A DNA stretch of 38,904 bases from Nitrobacter sp. 62-23 (GTDB lineage Bacteria; Pseudomonadota; Alphaproteobacteria; Rhizobiales; Xanthobacteraceae): the NCBI RefSeq assembly GCF_001897285.1, contig NZ_MKSM01000001.1, positions 1 through 38,904 on the forward strand, given 5' to 3'. Under the pieces are notes generated by a model that worked only from the letters and a program-made list of their open reading frames with translations, did no database searches and was not told the origin of the DNA. The first letter of the stretch is position 1. Each line of letters begins with the position of its first letter. Made by a program: the position numbers and the translations under genes. Shown in pieces: positions 26,813 to 35,306 of this stretch.

Positions 26813-28884
26813 GGATAAGGATTATCACATCCCCGGCGATCGTCCGCGAAGGCGGATGATCCAGTCATCCGCAAGGCGCGATGCGGACGATGGATGCGTA
26901 ACGGAATACTGGGTGCCCGCTTTCGGGGGCGTACCTTCGATGCCGGTTCGCTGTCGGTGAGTGCGGCGCTTGAGCGGATCTGCGGAGAAAGGCCGTGTTC
27001 GGTCTTCTCCCATCGATATGGCTCCCTCAGCAGTTGATACAGCGCGCGCCACGCCGCGATCGAAAGGCAGGCCCAGTAGAACGGCGTCAGCACCAGGATC
27101 CAGCCCTGCCGCAACTGCCCGCGCCGCGCCAGCCCCATGAGTCCGACCACGATCGTCGAGACGAATCCGGCGACGATCGTGGTCAGATGGAACAGCATGA
27201 GCGGGCTTGCGAGCCATCCCGGCCCGTCGCCGGAGCGCGTCAGCGCATGGATCGCCAGGTCGGCGGCAAGAATCGGAAAGGCCAGTGCCGTCAGCACATT
27301 GCCGCCGACGATGACGTTCAGCGTGAAAAAACCTTTCGCGCCCGCATCCCTCCACAGCCGCCGGGGTCGGCGCATGTGGACGCTCCAGGTCTGCATCCAT
27401 CCCTTCATCCACCGCGAGCGCTGGCGCAACCATCCGCCAAAACGCGCTGGCGCCTCCTCGAGAGTTGTCGAAGCGAAGGTGGTTGACCGGTAGCCGAAGC
27501 GCGCCAGCCGGAAGCCGAGGTCGGCGTCCTCGGTGACGTTATAGGCATCCCAGCCGCCCACCTCGCGAAGAACCGCGGTGCGGAAGTGATTCGACGACCC
27601 GCCGAGCGGCAGCGGTCCGCCGAAAGATGCGAGCCCCGGAAGGAAAGCATCGAACTGCCCGGCATATTCGGCGGCGAACATGCCCGAGAGCCAGCTATCC
27701 GACTGATTTTCGATGCACAGGCTGGCCTGCGCGCAGGCCACGTCAGCGTCCTGGACGCGAAAGGCGTCGAGCGCGGCGCGGAGTTGGCCCGGATCGGGAC
27801 GGTCCTCGGCGTCGAAAACGGCGGTGAAGCTGCCGCGCGCGAATGGCAGTGCGCAATTCAAAGCCTTCGGCTTGGTGCGTGGCCCTTCCGCCGGAGCAAG
27901 CAGCACCTGGACGTGCGGCATCGGGCCGAGCCTCGCAAGTGCGGCGCGGGTTTCGAGATCGTCGAGTTCGATGACGACGATGACGTCGAGTTTTTCGCGC
28001 GGGTAATCGAAGGCGCCGATGGCCTGCATCAGCGATGCGACCGAGGACGCCTCGCGGTAGAGCGCCGCGATCACGGTGTAGACCGGCAGACGGTCGTCCG
28101 AGATACGGGGCAATCGCGCCTTCGGGCGCGGCGGCCTCAGGCTGGCCGCGAGCCGCAGGCCGATGAATGCCAGAAACCATACCGCCAGCACGCTGTTCAG
28201 GATATCCAGGACCGAGGCGGACACCAGCGTCATCATGACGGTCAGGACGCCGGTCTTCGCAAGGTGCCGCATGGTCCGCAGCGCGCCGGAAGCGCCGCCG
28301 GCAACCGGCGCGGCGGACAGGTCGGGAAATCGCCGGCCGAGCGCGTTGGCGGCCGACCGACCGAGCGCGTCCCCGGCCTCGTGCCGCAGCAGAAACTGAT
28401 TGAGGTCTCGCGTCGATGTCAGACAGATCCGATCGCATAAGGATGGATATTCGGCGACCAGGCGACAGAGTCTTCGCGTGGCCAGGCCGCGCGGTGCGAC
28501 CGCCCAGACCAGCCGGTCATGCCGGCGCAGCGGAAGCAGCCCGTGTTCGGCCGCGTGGGGCAGGTGGTGATCGGGCAGGAGGCAATCGACGCGGGAGGTT
28601 TCGGTGAACGGTTCGATCGCAAGACCCGTGTGAAGGGACAGCGCCTGCAAATAGGCGTCCTCATCAATGACGCCCGATCGGATCAGCACCTGGTCCGCAC
28701 CGATGCCGAGTTCCCGGCCACGCGCTTCGGCTGCTCTCAGCAGCGAGGGCGCGAACACCTGTCGCAGGCAATCCAGCTCGCTCGCCGGGCCCAACTCCCA
28801 CAGCCGGTTGTCGTTGCTTGATTGCGGCGTGTGAACAGCGCCGACGGGAAAGGCCGCCGACGGCAGCGAACCCGCAGGCATCAT
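26809..28884 (-). CDS. Membrane glycosyltransferase family 2 with N-terminal MshEN-like domain
   Basis: A 691-residue inner-membrane GT2 enzyme. Residues about 40-175 resemble the MshEN/GspE N-terminal domain, which in other proteins binds cyclic di-GMP (SLLRAAEARGRELGIGADQ; GVIDEDAYLQALSLHTGLA). Transmembrane helices lie near 222-262. The GT2 catalytic core follows, with VYTVIAALYREASSV, the Asp-rich DAEDRPDPGQL, TEDADLGFRL and the QxxRW motif QRSRWMKGWMQTW. More helices come after it. EPYRWEKTEHGLS is where relatives usually end; here a tail of about 60 residues continues through palindromic DNA. Product unknown. The start MMPAGSLPSAAFP is chosen because the longer frame runs into the divergent solute-binding gene. 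No strong ribosome-binding site is visible. Confidence 0.85.
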   Translation of the reverse strand: MMPAGSLPSAAFPVGAVHTPQSSNDNRLWELGPASELDCLRQVFAPSLLRAAEARGRELGIGADQVLIRSGVIDEDAYLQALSLHTGLAIEPFTETSRVDCLLPDHHLPHAAEHGLLPLRRHDRLVWAVAPRGLATRRLCRLVAEYPSLCDRICLTSTRDLNQFLLRHEAGDALGRSAANALGRRFPDLSAAPVAGGASGALRTMRHLAKTGVLTVMMTLVSASVLDILNSVLAVWFLAFIGLRLAASLRPPRPKARLPRISDDRLPVYTVIAALYREASSVASLMQAIGAFDYPREKLDVIVVIELDDLETRAALARLGPMPHVQVLLAPAEGPRTKPKALNCALPFARGSFTAVFDAEDRPDPGQLRAALDAFRVQDADVACAQASLCIENQSDSWLSGMFAAEYAGQFDAFLPGLASFGGPLPLGGSSNHFRTAVLREVGGWDAYNVTEDADLGFRLARFGYRSTTFASTTLEEAPARFGGWLRQRSRWMKGWMQTWSVHMRRPRRLWRDAGAKGFFTLNVIVGGNVLTALAFPILAADLAIHALTRSGDGPGWLASPLMLFHLTTIVAGFVSTIVVGLMGLARRGQLRQGWILVLTPFYWACLSIAAWRALYQLLREPYRWEKTEHGLSPQIRSSAALTDSEPASKVRPRKRAPSIPLRIHRPHRALRMTGSSAFADDRRGCDNPYP
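26824..26945. repeat. Palindromic repeat inside the glycosyltransferase 3' end
   Basis: Nested inverted repeats: outer CGTCCGC/GCGGACG and inner GCGGATGA-tccag-TCATCCGC (8 bp perfect), then a second imperfect hairpin GGTGCCCGC-ttt-CGGGGGCGTACC. The pieces resemble dispersed intergenic repeats of Bradyrhizobium-type genomes. Here they are translated as the last ~40 residues of the glycosyltransferase. Confidence 0.7.
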
Positions 28885-29017
28885 CTGCTGCCGCGTGGTG
28901 GCCCCTGTGCTATCCCTGACACGATCCCACCCCGCCAAATGACGCCCCCAGCAATAAACGATACTCGCGTCTCGCTCCGGATGGTTTATAAGACCTCCGT
29001 CCGAAAAGCCCCGCTCG

Positions 29018-29959
29018 ATGCAACCACAGAATACCGTTTCCCCCAACGAAAGATTGACGCGCGGCCGAGCGATGCTGCTGGGTTGGCTGCTGGTCGCCTG
29101 CGGGCTCCTGGTTTCAGGAGCGACGATCGAGGGTGCGCGCGCGCAGACCACGGCAACCGCCGTGGCGGCCGCGGCGAAGACCCCGGGCGTCGCGCCGCAG
29201 GCGGTCCCGGGCTTCTGGGATCCGCGCCGCCGCCCGGACCGCCCCGATCTGTCCCGCCTGACCGTGATCCGCTTTTTGACCGAGACCGACTATCCGCCCT
29301 TTAACTTCACCGGCCCCGACGGCAATCCGGCCGGCTTCAATGTCGATCTGGCGCGCTCCCTGTGCGAGGAGATCAAGGTCACCTGCACGATCCAGATGCG
29401 GCGCTTCGAGACGCTGGTGGACGCGCTCACCAGCAACCGCGGCGACGCCATCATCGCCTCGCTGGCGGTGACGCCGGAATTGCGCAAGCGGGTGGACTTC
29501 ACCGATCCGTATTATCGGCCGCCGGCGCGATTCGTGTCGCGGCGCGACGCCGTGATACCCGAGGTGCGCCCGGAATATCTCGAGGGCAAGAAGGTCGGCG
29601 TGATCGCAGGCTCCGCGCACGAGGCCTATCTCAAGGCTTTCTTCACCGACGCCGAACTGCATGCCTATCCGAATGACGAGGCGCTTCGGCAGGCGCTGCG
29701 GAAGGGCGAGGTCGACTTCATCTTCGGCGACGCCATCGGACTGGCGTTCTGGATCAATGGCACCGATTCGGAAGGCTGCTGCGCGTTCAGCGGCGGCCCG
29801 TTCGTCGAGAGCCGCTATTTCGGCGATGGCGTCGGCATCGCCGTGAAGAAGGGCAACGACGTGTTGCGCCAGGCCCTGAACTGGGCGCTGTTCCGGATCT
29901 GGGAAAAGGGCCGCTATACCGACCTGTGGCTGCGGTATTTTTCCGTCAGTCCCTTTTAG
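29018..29959 (+). CDS. Periplasmic solute-binding protein (amino-acid ABC family 3)
   Basis: A 313-residue exported family-3 solute-binding protein. A Sec signal spans about residues 18-43 (MLLGWLLVACGLLVSGATIE) with a cleavage site after ARAQ. The mature part shows LTVIRFLTETDYPPFNFTGP, GFNVDLARSLCEEIKVTC, the family signature DAIIASLAVTPELRKRVDF and DPYYRPPARFVSRRD, then GKKVGVIAGSAHEAYL and the last lobe VGIAVKKGNDVLRQALNWAL. No permease or ATPase gene is nearby, so it is an orphan or works with a distant transporter. It is divergent from the glycosyltransferase across about 130 bp. The TAG stop is also the start of a palindromic element. Confidence 0.9.
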   Translation: MQPQNTVSPNERLTRGRAMLLGWLLVACGLLVSGATIEGARAQTTATAVAAAAKTPGVAPQAVPGFWDPRRRPDRPDLSRLTVIRFLTETDYPPFNFTGPDGNPAGFNVDLARSLCEEIKVTCTIQMRRFETLVDALTSNRGDAIIASLAVTPELRKRVDFTDPYYRPPARFVSRRDAVIPEVRPEYLEGKKVGVIAGSAHEAYLKAFFTDAELHAYPNDEALRQALRKGEVDFIFGDAIGLAFWINGTDSEGCCAFSGGPFVESRYFGDGVGIAVKKGNDVLRQALNWALFRIWEKGRYTDLWLRYFSVSPF

Positions 29960-30028
29960 AGCATGATCCCGGCGCGAAGCGCCGCGCCAGCGCCAAGGGG
30001 GGACCGGTTTTCGGATAGGATCATGCTC
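29957..30028. repeat. RIME-like GAGCATGATCC palindrome
   Basis: TAGAGCATGATCC...GGATCATGCTC has a perfect 11-bp stem, with an internal GGCGCGAAGCGCC hairpin and the ACCGGTTTTCGG core, followed by AATCAAAA. Its first three bases are the TAG stop of the solute-binding protein gene. The type resembles intergenic palindromes widespread in Rhizobiales. Confidence 0.85.
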
Positions 30029-30071
30029 AATCAAAAATTGGCGTGACGGCACGGAAGACGCCGCGCGCGCC

Positions 30072-31724
30072 ATGGAGAGTGAAGTGAGTGAAATGTCAGA
30101 CCTGATGTCAGCGAGCGATCTGCGTGGCCTCGCCGAACAATCCAATGCGTGGCCGTTCGAGCAGGCGAAGCAGATCGTCGCGCGCCTGAAGAAGAAACCA
30201 AAGGACGAGGTGCTGTTCGAGACCGGCTACGGTCCCTCCGGGCTGCCGCATATCGGCACTTTCGGCGAGGTCGCGCGCACCACCATGGTGCGTCACGCCT
30301 TCCGGGTGCTGACCGAAGACCGGATCAAGACGCGGCTGCTGGCGTTTTCCGACGACATGGACGGCCTGCGCAAGGTGCCGGACAATGTGCCCAACAAGGA
30401 GCTGCTGGCACGGGATCTCGGCAAGCCGCTGACGAAAGTGCGCGATCCCTTCGGCACGCATGACAGCTTCGGCGAACACAACAACGCCCGCCTGCGTACC
30501 TTCCTCGACACCTTCGGCTTCGACTACGAGTTCGCCAGTTCAACGGCCTACTACACCTCGGGCCGTTTCGACGCGACGCTTCTGAAGGTGCTTGAGAACA
30601 TCGACAGGGTGATGGCGATCATGCTGCCCAGCTTGCGCGAGGAACGCGCTGCGAGCTATTCGCCGTTCCTGCCCATCTGCCCGCGCACCGGCGTGGTGTT
30701 GCAGGTGCCGATCGTTGCGCACGACGCGAAGGCCGGCACGGTCTGCTATGACGATCCCGAAACCAACGAGCGCGTCACGGTCTCCGTCACTGGCGGGCAT
30801 TGCAAATTGCAGTGGAAGCCGGACTGGGCCATGCGCTGGACCGCGCTCGGGGTTGATTATGAAATGGCGGGAAAGGACCTGATCGATTCGGTCAAGCTGT
30901 CGGGCAAGATCTGTTCCGCGCTCGGCGGCGCGCCGCCGGAAGGCTTCAACTACGAGCTGTTCCTCGACGACAAGGGCCATAAGATTTCGAAATCCAAGGG
31001 CAACGGCCTGACCATCGACGAATGGCTGCGCTATGCCTCGCCGGAATCGCTCTCGCTGTTCATGTACCGCGAACCGAAGGCGGCGAAGCGGCTGCATTTC
31101 GATGTCATCCCGCGCAACGTCGACGACTACCAGCAGTTCCTGGAAGGCTATCCGCGGCAGGATGCAAGGCAGCAGCTCGCCAACCCGGTCTGGCATATTC
31201 ATTCCGGCCGGCCGCCGGAGGCCGACATGCCGGTCACGTTCCAGTTACTGCTGACGCTGGTGTCGTCATCGAATGCGGAGAATGCCGAAACACTGTGGGG
31301 CTTCATCGGCCGCTATCGCCCCGGCGTCACGCCGCAGACCCATCGCAAGCTCGACGCGCTGGTCGGCTACGCCATCAACTATTACCGCGACTTCGTCGCG
31401 CCGGCCAAAAAATTCCGCGAGCCGACGGGGAGCGAGCGCGCCGCGTTGCAGGACCTGCGTGATGCGCTGTCGCAATTGCCCGAAGACGCCTCGGCCGAAG
31501 ACATTCAGAACGTGGTCTATGAGATCGGCCGACGCGAGCCCTTTCTCAACCACAAGAAGCTCGCCAAGGACGGTCGCCCCGGCGTCGCGCTCGACTGGTT
31601 CAACATGCTTTATCAGGTGCTGCTCGGACAGGAGAAGGGACCGCGCTTCGGCTCGTTCGTCGCGGTCTATGGCTTGCAGAATGCCATCGCGATGATCGAC
31701 GGCGCGCTGGCGCGGGCAGGATAG
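30072..31724 (+). CDS. lysK: Lysyl-tRNA synthetase, class I
   Basis: LysK charges tRNA-Lys. This is the class I (archaeal-type) enzyme used by many alphaproteobacteria instead of class II LysS. The 550-residue protein has the HIGH-like motif [19 protein letters not shown] near residue 53 and KMSKS-like [17 protein letters not shown] near residue 305, with the class I LysRS segments [20 protein letters not shown] and [17 protein letters not shown]. Starts at ATG 30072 or ATG 30093 (MSDLMSASD) are both possible; the latter aligns better with relatives in my memory. A terminator follows at 31791. It stands alone on the plus strand. Confidence 0.97.
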   Translation: MESEVSEMSDLMSASDLRGLAEQSNAWPFEQAKQIVARLKKKPKDEVLFETGYGPSGLPHIGTFGEVARTTMVRHAFRVLTEDRIKTRLLAFSDDMDGLRKVPDNVPNKELLARDLGKPLTKVRDPFGTHDSFGEHNNARLRTFLDTFGFDYEFASSTAYYTSGRFDATLLKVLENIDRVMAIMLPSLREERAASYSPFLPICPRTGVVLQVPIVAHDAKAGTVCYDDPETNERVTVSVTGGHCKLQWKPDWAMRWTALGVDYEMAGKDLIDSVKLSGKICSALGGAPPEGFNYELFLDDKGHKISKSKGNGLTIDEWLRYASPESLSLFMYREPKAAKRLHFDVIPRNVDDYQQFLEGYPRQDARQQLANPVWHIHSGRPPEADMPVTFQLLLTLVSSSNAENAETLWGFIGRYRPGVTPQTHRKLDALVGYAINYYRDFVAPAKKFREPTGSERAALQDLRDALSQLPEDASAEDIQNVVYEIGRREPFLNHKKLAKDGRPGVALDWFNMLYQVLLGQEKGPRFGSFVAVYGLQNAIAMIDGALARAG

Positions 31725-32159
31725 CGGGTTTTGGCGATCCCCCTCGGGTACCGCGTCGGGAGAAGATCTGCGGAAACCGCAAAAACGTGACCTGCCGACC
31801 GGCGGGTTTTTGTGTCGTTGGACTAGGAACGTCTCGTCATCCACGACATTAACCGGCTGGACGGGCCTTTCCCCCGAGGTCTCCCGTCTACTCCCGGCCC
31901 GCCGGTGACTGCCCCCACCTCACCGGCGGGTTCGCGCTCTGCGCTTCCGAACGGATGACCCCGACTGCACGTGTCTCCGCTTGGTGGCAGCGGTTCTGCC
32001 TTCCGATGTTGTTTTCCGGTCATTTACTTTGTTCAGGCAATTTTACTTGAATGGCCGAGACGGCGTATTCGAATCGCAGGGTGACGACGCGCTAGCGAAT
32101 GGCCCGGACGCTTTCCGAATTTGACCGATGCGGCTGCGGGGCGGCCTTGGAGCATGGGG
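31725..32159. other. Long gap with strong inverted repeats, no supported gene
   Basis: After the lysK terminator this gap holds GACGGG/CCCGTC (31860-31865, 31883-31888), a perfect 11-bp stem CCCGCCGGTGA/TCACCGGCGGG with an 11-nt loop (31898-31930) and GGCAG/CTGCC (31986-32000). This could be a structured RNA, on either strand, or an attenuator-like region. It matches none of RNase P, 6S, SRP, tmRNA or tRNA that I can recall. A 66-codon minus-strand frame over it has no family resemblance. Confidence 0.5.
31791..31811 (+). terminator. Rho-independent terminator of lysK
   Basis: CCTGCC-GACC-GGCGGG is followed by TTTTTG, about 67 bp after the lysK stop. AAAAAC upstream pairs partly with the T-run, so weak bidirectional function is possible. 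Confidence 0.7.
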
Positions 32160-32678
32160 ATGTTGACGAGGGCTATGGTGGCGTTGGCCGCCACGATCGG
32201 AGCCAGCTTGCTCATGACCCCGCCGGTTGAGGCGCGGCCGGAGGAGGTGAGCTACAGCGGTGATTATGCGCCGGGCACCATCGTGGTGAAGACTAATGAG
32301 CGCCGGCTCTACCTGATCGTCGATTCCGATCGCGCGATCCGCTATCCGGTCGGCGTCGGCAAGGCCGGCAAGCAATGGACCGGCACCGCGCAGATCGAAG
32401 GCAAGTATCGCAACCCGGCATGGGCGCCGCCGGCGGACGTCAAGCGCGACCACCCGAATATTCCGGACGTGATTGCGGGAGGCTCTCCGTCGAATCCGAT
32501 GGGCGTCGCGGCGATGACGCTGTCCGGTGGCGGGCAATACGCCATTCACGGCACCAACCGGCCGCAGTCGGTCGGTCATTTCGTATCGTATGGCTGCATC
32601 CGCATGTACAACAACGACATCGACGACCTCTATCGGCGCGTTTCGATCGGAACGCCGGTTGTGGTGACGGAACGCTGA
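32160..32678 (+). CDS. L,D-transpeptidase (YkuD/ErfK family)
   Basis: A 172-residue exported YkuD-domain protein that would act on periplasmic peptidoglycan, making 3-3 cross-links or attaching proteins. A signal peptide covers about residues 1-28 (MLTRAMVALAATIGASLLM, cut near VEA/RPEE). The catalytic domain begins with GTIVVKTNERRLYLIVDSDR and YPVGVGKAGKQWTGTAQI. The active-site region reads HGTNRPQSVGHFVSYGCIRM, with His130 and the nucleophile Cys146 (SYGC in place of the common SHGC). ATG 32160 has a GGAG ribosome-binding site 7 bp upstream; upstream in-frame starts lack one. Confidence 0.92.
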   Translation: MLTRAMVALAATIGASLLMTPPVEARPEEVSYSGDYAPGTIVVKTNERRLYLIVDSDRAIRYPVGVGKAGKQWTGTAQIEGKYRNPAWAPPADVKRDHPNIPDVIAGGSPSNPMGVAAMTLSGGGQYAIHGTNRPQSVGHFVSYGCIRMYNNDIDDLYRRVSIGTPVVVTER

Positions 32679-32726
32679 CTGAGAGCCGCCATCGTTAGCG
32701 CCAAGGTCGTCGAGCCAAACCGCAAG

Positions 32727-33311
32727 CTACCGCCTCGCGCTGTCGCACCAGCTTCCGCGATGACCGCCGTGATAGGCGCGGGCGTAACCCCCAGCCAGCA
32801 TCGCCGCCGAGACGTCGGGCGTTCGCGCCGTGGCTGCATCGGCAAGAACGCGCCCGTTATATTTATCGGGCCCGATATTGGCGATGGTAACGCCCCCCTC
32901 GCTGAGCAGATCGCGCAACCGGGCGCTCGCGACTTGCGCCAGCCGAAATTCCTCGGCGCATGCGGCCTTCATTTCCGCGGCGTCGATGCCGCGCAGCCGC
33001 ACCCGCGTCGTCATGTCGAGACCGGGCCACAGATGAACCAGCGCCTCGAAGGTGTCGCCGTCAATCGTTCTGATTACCTCGACCTGGTGCCGCGCTGCGG
33101 AATCGGCGGCCCGCGCCCAGATCGCGCGCGCGTCGGTCGGGGACGGCAGCGACGTCTGGTTAAGGATCGCCGGCGGCCAATGTACCCAGTTCCGGACCGG
33201 CAGCATGGTGCCCGCCACCACGCCTAAAGTGAAAATCCAGGGCAGGATCGGCGAGAGGCGGCCGCGCCAACGCGATCCCTGCGATGCATTTATTCTGCTA
33301 TATGGGTACAT
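32727..33311 (-). CDS. Thermonuclease (SNase-like) family protein
   Basis: A 194-residue staphylococcal-nuclease-like protein with an N-terminal membrane anchor or uncleaved signal (PWIFTLGVVAGTMLPVRNWV, about residues 22-41). The OB-fold nuclease domain follows: VEVIRTIDGDTFEALVHLWP, VRLRGIDAAEMKAACAEEF and GRVLADAATARTPDVSAAML. Counterparts of the catalytic Arg35, Glu43 and Arg87 of the S. aureus enzyme can be matched (RLRGID, AAEM, NGRVLA). It therefore looks active, in the periplasm or anchored to the inner membrane. ATG 33311 is preceded by AGGA. A longer frame exists but overlaps the DUF1674 gene. Confidence 0.87.
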   Translation of the reverse strand: MYPYSRINASQGSRWRGRLSPILPWIFTLGVVAGTMLPVRNWVHWPPAILNQTSLPSPTDARAIWARAADSAARHQVEVIRTIDGDTFEALVHLWPGLDMTTRVRLRGIDAAEMKAACAEEFRLAQVASARLRDLLSEGGVTIANIGPDKYNGRVLADAATARTPDVSAAMLAGGYARAYHGGHRGSWCDSARR

Positions 33312-33378
33312 TTTCCTAATGTGGCCCGATTCGACCCAAACCGCAAGCTGGAAAACGGCGAGACGGAAAATGATCCTC

Positions 33379-33609
33379 TCAGAAGTCTGTTGCGATTCCG
33401 TTTCGCTCCCAGTCGCCGAACCGCGTCGGCTCGGGGCCTTTCGGTCCCTGGATTTCCGTCGGGTTCTTTTCGGGACTGGCAGCGGCAGCGGCTTTTGAGG
33501 CGGCACGGCGGGCCTCCGCCTCGGCCAGCGCACGACGGGCTGCCGGCGTCAGCCGCTTTTGCGCATCGGCCGGATCGGTGTGTGGCAAGATCGAAGGCTC
33601 GTCCGCCAT
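33379..33609 (-). CDS. DUF1674 (SdhAF4-like) small protein
   Basis: A 76-residue protein ending in the DUF1674 signature GPKGPEPTRFGDWERNGIATDF (KGPEPTRFGDWERNG core). The mitochondrial relative SdhAF4 assists assembly of succinate dehydrogenase; the bacterial role is presumed similar but unproven. The N-terminal half is Ala/Arg/Glu-rich and probably disordered or helical. ATG 33607-33609 is chosen; the frame is open further upstream without conservation. It is divergent from rsmB, an arrangement I recall from related genomes. Confidence 0.85.
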   Translation of the reverse strand: MADEPSILPHTDPADAQKRLTPAARRALAEAEARRAASKAAAAASPEKNPTEIQGPKGPEPTRFGDWERNGIATDF

Positions 33610-33686
33610 GTCATAATCCTCCCGTCGCGATTCTCCGGCGGGTGAGGTGAATCCTTGTCGCCGGCAACGTCGCCTTCCACCACAAA

Positions 33687-33711
33687 TCATGTTCCGAATG
33701 CGTGAACATGA
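33687..33711. promoter_or_regulatory. Inverted repeat in the DUF1674/rsmB divergent region
   Basis: TCATGTTC-N9-GAACATGA is a perfect 8-bp inverted repeat in the shared upstream region. It is symmetric, so a dimeric regulator site is plausible. It is not the alphaproteobacterial LexA site, which is a direct GTTC-N7-GTTC repeat. Confidence 0.4.
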
Positions 33712-33819
33712 TGGCGATTCTTATATTTGGCATATTCGCATGTCATGAATCCGGTCCTGCCGCGGATGCCGGACGATGCGTATCCGCCATCCCTCACTTT
33801 CAAGCGATTTGCCCGCCTC

Positions 33820-35169
33820 ATGCCGTCAACCAGATTCGCACCGCCTACCGAGGTCCCCGGCCTCGCAGCCCGGCGCATCGCAGCGGATATCCTCGACGGC
33901 GTCCTGCACAAGCGTCGCACGCTCGACGAACAGCTCGAAGGCGCGGCCGCGCATCCCGGCCTGAAGGCGCTCGCTGATCGCGACCGCGCCTTGATGCGGC
34001 GCCTTGTGGCGACGATCCTGCGCCGGCTCGGAACGCTCGGCCATTTGCTGTCGCGGCTGCTCGATCGCGGCGTCCCGACCGACGCGCCGCGCGCCCAGAG
34101 CGCGCTTCTGATCGGCGCCGCGCAGATTCTCTGGATGGATGTGCCGGATCATGCCGCCGTCGACCTGTCGGTGCGGCTCGTGCAATCGGACCGCCGCGCG
34201 GCGAAATATGCCGGGCTGGTCAACGCGGTGCTGCGTCGCTGCGCCCGCGAGGGTCAGGGCCTGATCGATGAGGTCCGCTCGGAGGCGCTCGATGTTCCGC
34301 CATGGCTGATGTCGCGATGGACCGCTCATTATGGCGAGAGCGCCGCGAAAGCCATTGCTGCGGCGCTCGGCCACGAACCGCCCCTCGATCTCACCGTCAA
34401 GGCCGATGCGGCGCACTGGGCGGCGCGGCTGCATGGCGAGGCTTTGCCGACCGGAACCGTTCGCACCGCGTTGCAGGGCCCGATTGCGATGCTGCCCGGA
34501 TTCTCGGAAGGACGATGGTGGGTGCAGGACGCCGCCGCCGCCTTGCCGGCGCGGCTGTTCAGCGATCTCAAAGGGCGGCGCATCGCCGACCTCTGCGCGG
34601 CGCCCGGCGGCAAGACCGCGCAGCTCGCGCAGGCCGGGGCGGACGTGACCGCGATCGACCGCTCGCCGAATCGGGTGGCGCGGCTCCGCGAAAATCTCGG
34701 CCGGCTGTCGCTTGACGCGCGGGCGCTCGTCGCCGACGCCGTCGAATGGCAAGATGATGCGGTCGGCGGGTTCGATGGCGTGCTGGTCGACGCGCCCTGT
34801 TCCGCGACCGGAACCATCCGCCGTCATCCGGACGTCGCCTGGCTCAAACAGGAGTCGGATATCGCGGCGCTGACGGTCCTGCAAAACCGGCTGCTGCAAA
34901 AAGCACTCGCGCTGCTCAAGCCCGGCGGGACGCTGATCTACTGCACCTGCTCGCTGGAACCCGAGGAGGGCGAGCAGGTCGTCGCCGCGCTGCTCGCGTC
35001 CGAGACCGGCGTCCGCCGCGCGCCGATCAGCGCCGGGGACGCTGCCGGACTGGATGATATGGTGACGCCGGCGGGTGACTTGCGCACCCTGCCGTGCCAT
35101 CTGCCGCGCGACGATCCGAGGCTGGGCGGACTCGACGGCTTCTACGCGGCGCGATTGATCAAGTCCTGA
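33820..35169 (+). CDS. rsmB: 16S rRNA m5C967 methyltransferase RsmB-like
   Basis: A 449-residue RsmB/NOP family RNA methyltransferase. An N-terminal NusB-like RNA-binding domain (residues about 12-150; AARRIAADILDGVLHKRRTL, SALLIGAAQILWMDVPDHAA) precedes the SAM-dependent methyltransferase domain. That domain shows ADLCAAPGGKTAQLAQAGAD, LVDAPCSATGTIRRHPDVAW with the releasing Cys, and LIYCTCSLEPEEGEQVV with the catalytic Cys. I chose ATG 33820 because conservation begins at PGLAARRIAAD; ATG 33745 would add 25 residues. The specific rRNA site is inferred from the domain arrangement. Confidence 0.92.
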   Translation: MPSTRFAPPTEVPGLAARRIAADILDGVLHKRRTLDEQLEGAAAHPGLKALADRDRALMRRLVATILRRLGTLGHLLSRLLDRGVPTDAPRAQSALLIGAAQILWMDVPDHAAVDLSVRLVQSDRRAAKYAGLVNAVLRRCAREGQGLIDEVRSEALDVPPWLMSRWTAHYGESAAKAIAAALGHEPPLDLTVKADAAHWAARLHGEALPTGTVRTALQGPIAMLPGFSEGRWWVQDAAAALPARLFSDLKGRRIADLCAAPGGKTAQLAQAGADVTAIDRSPNRVARLRENLGRLSLDARALVADAVEWQDDAVGGFDGVLVDAPCSATGTIRRHPDVAWLKQESDIAALTVLQNRLLQKALALLKPGGTLIYCTCSLEPEEGEQVVAALLASETGVRRAPISAGDAAGLDDMVTPAGDLRTLPCHLPRDDPRLGGLDGFYAARLIKS

Positions 35170-35306
35170 TATCCAAGCCGAATCCCGGGGAGATTCGCGG
35201 CATTTCAAGATAGTGCGTCGCCGGCCTTTCCGGATTAAAAGATTCGCGAAAGAATCCCCATCAACTGAAAGGGATTCGTCGGAAATCCTCATACCGAAGG
35301 CGCAGC

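Noticed and set aside
31827-31850. GGAAC box as an EcfG-type stress promoter
   Set aside because: No CGTT-like -10 element at the right distance.
31816-32020. RNase P RNA, 6S RNA, SRP RNA or tmRNA in the structured gap
   Set aside because: None of the conserved sequence blocks of these RNAs that I know could be found on either strand.
32060-32085. TTCGAATC resembling a tRNA T-loop
   Set aside because: No acceptor stem, anticodon arm or CCA can be folded around it.
33687-33711. LexA/SOS box
   Set aside because: The alphaproteobacterial site is a direct GTTC-N7-GTTC repeat; this one is inverted with a 9-bp spacer.
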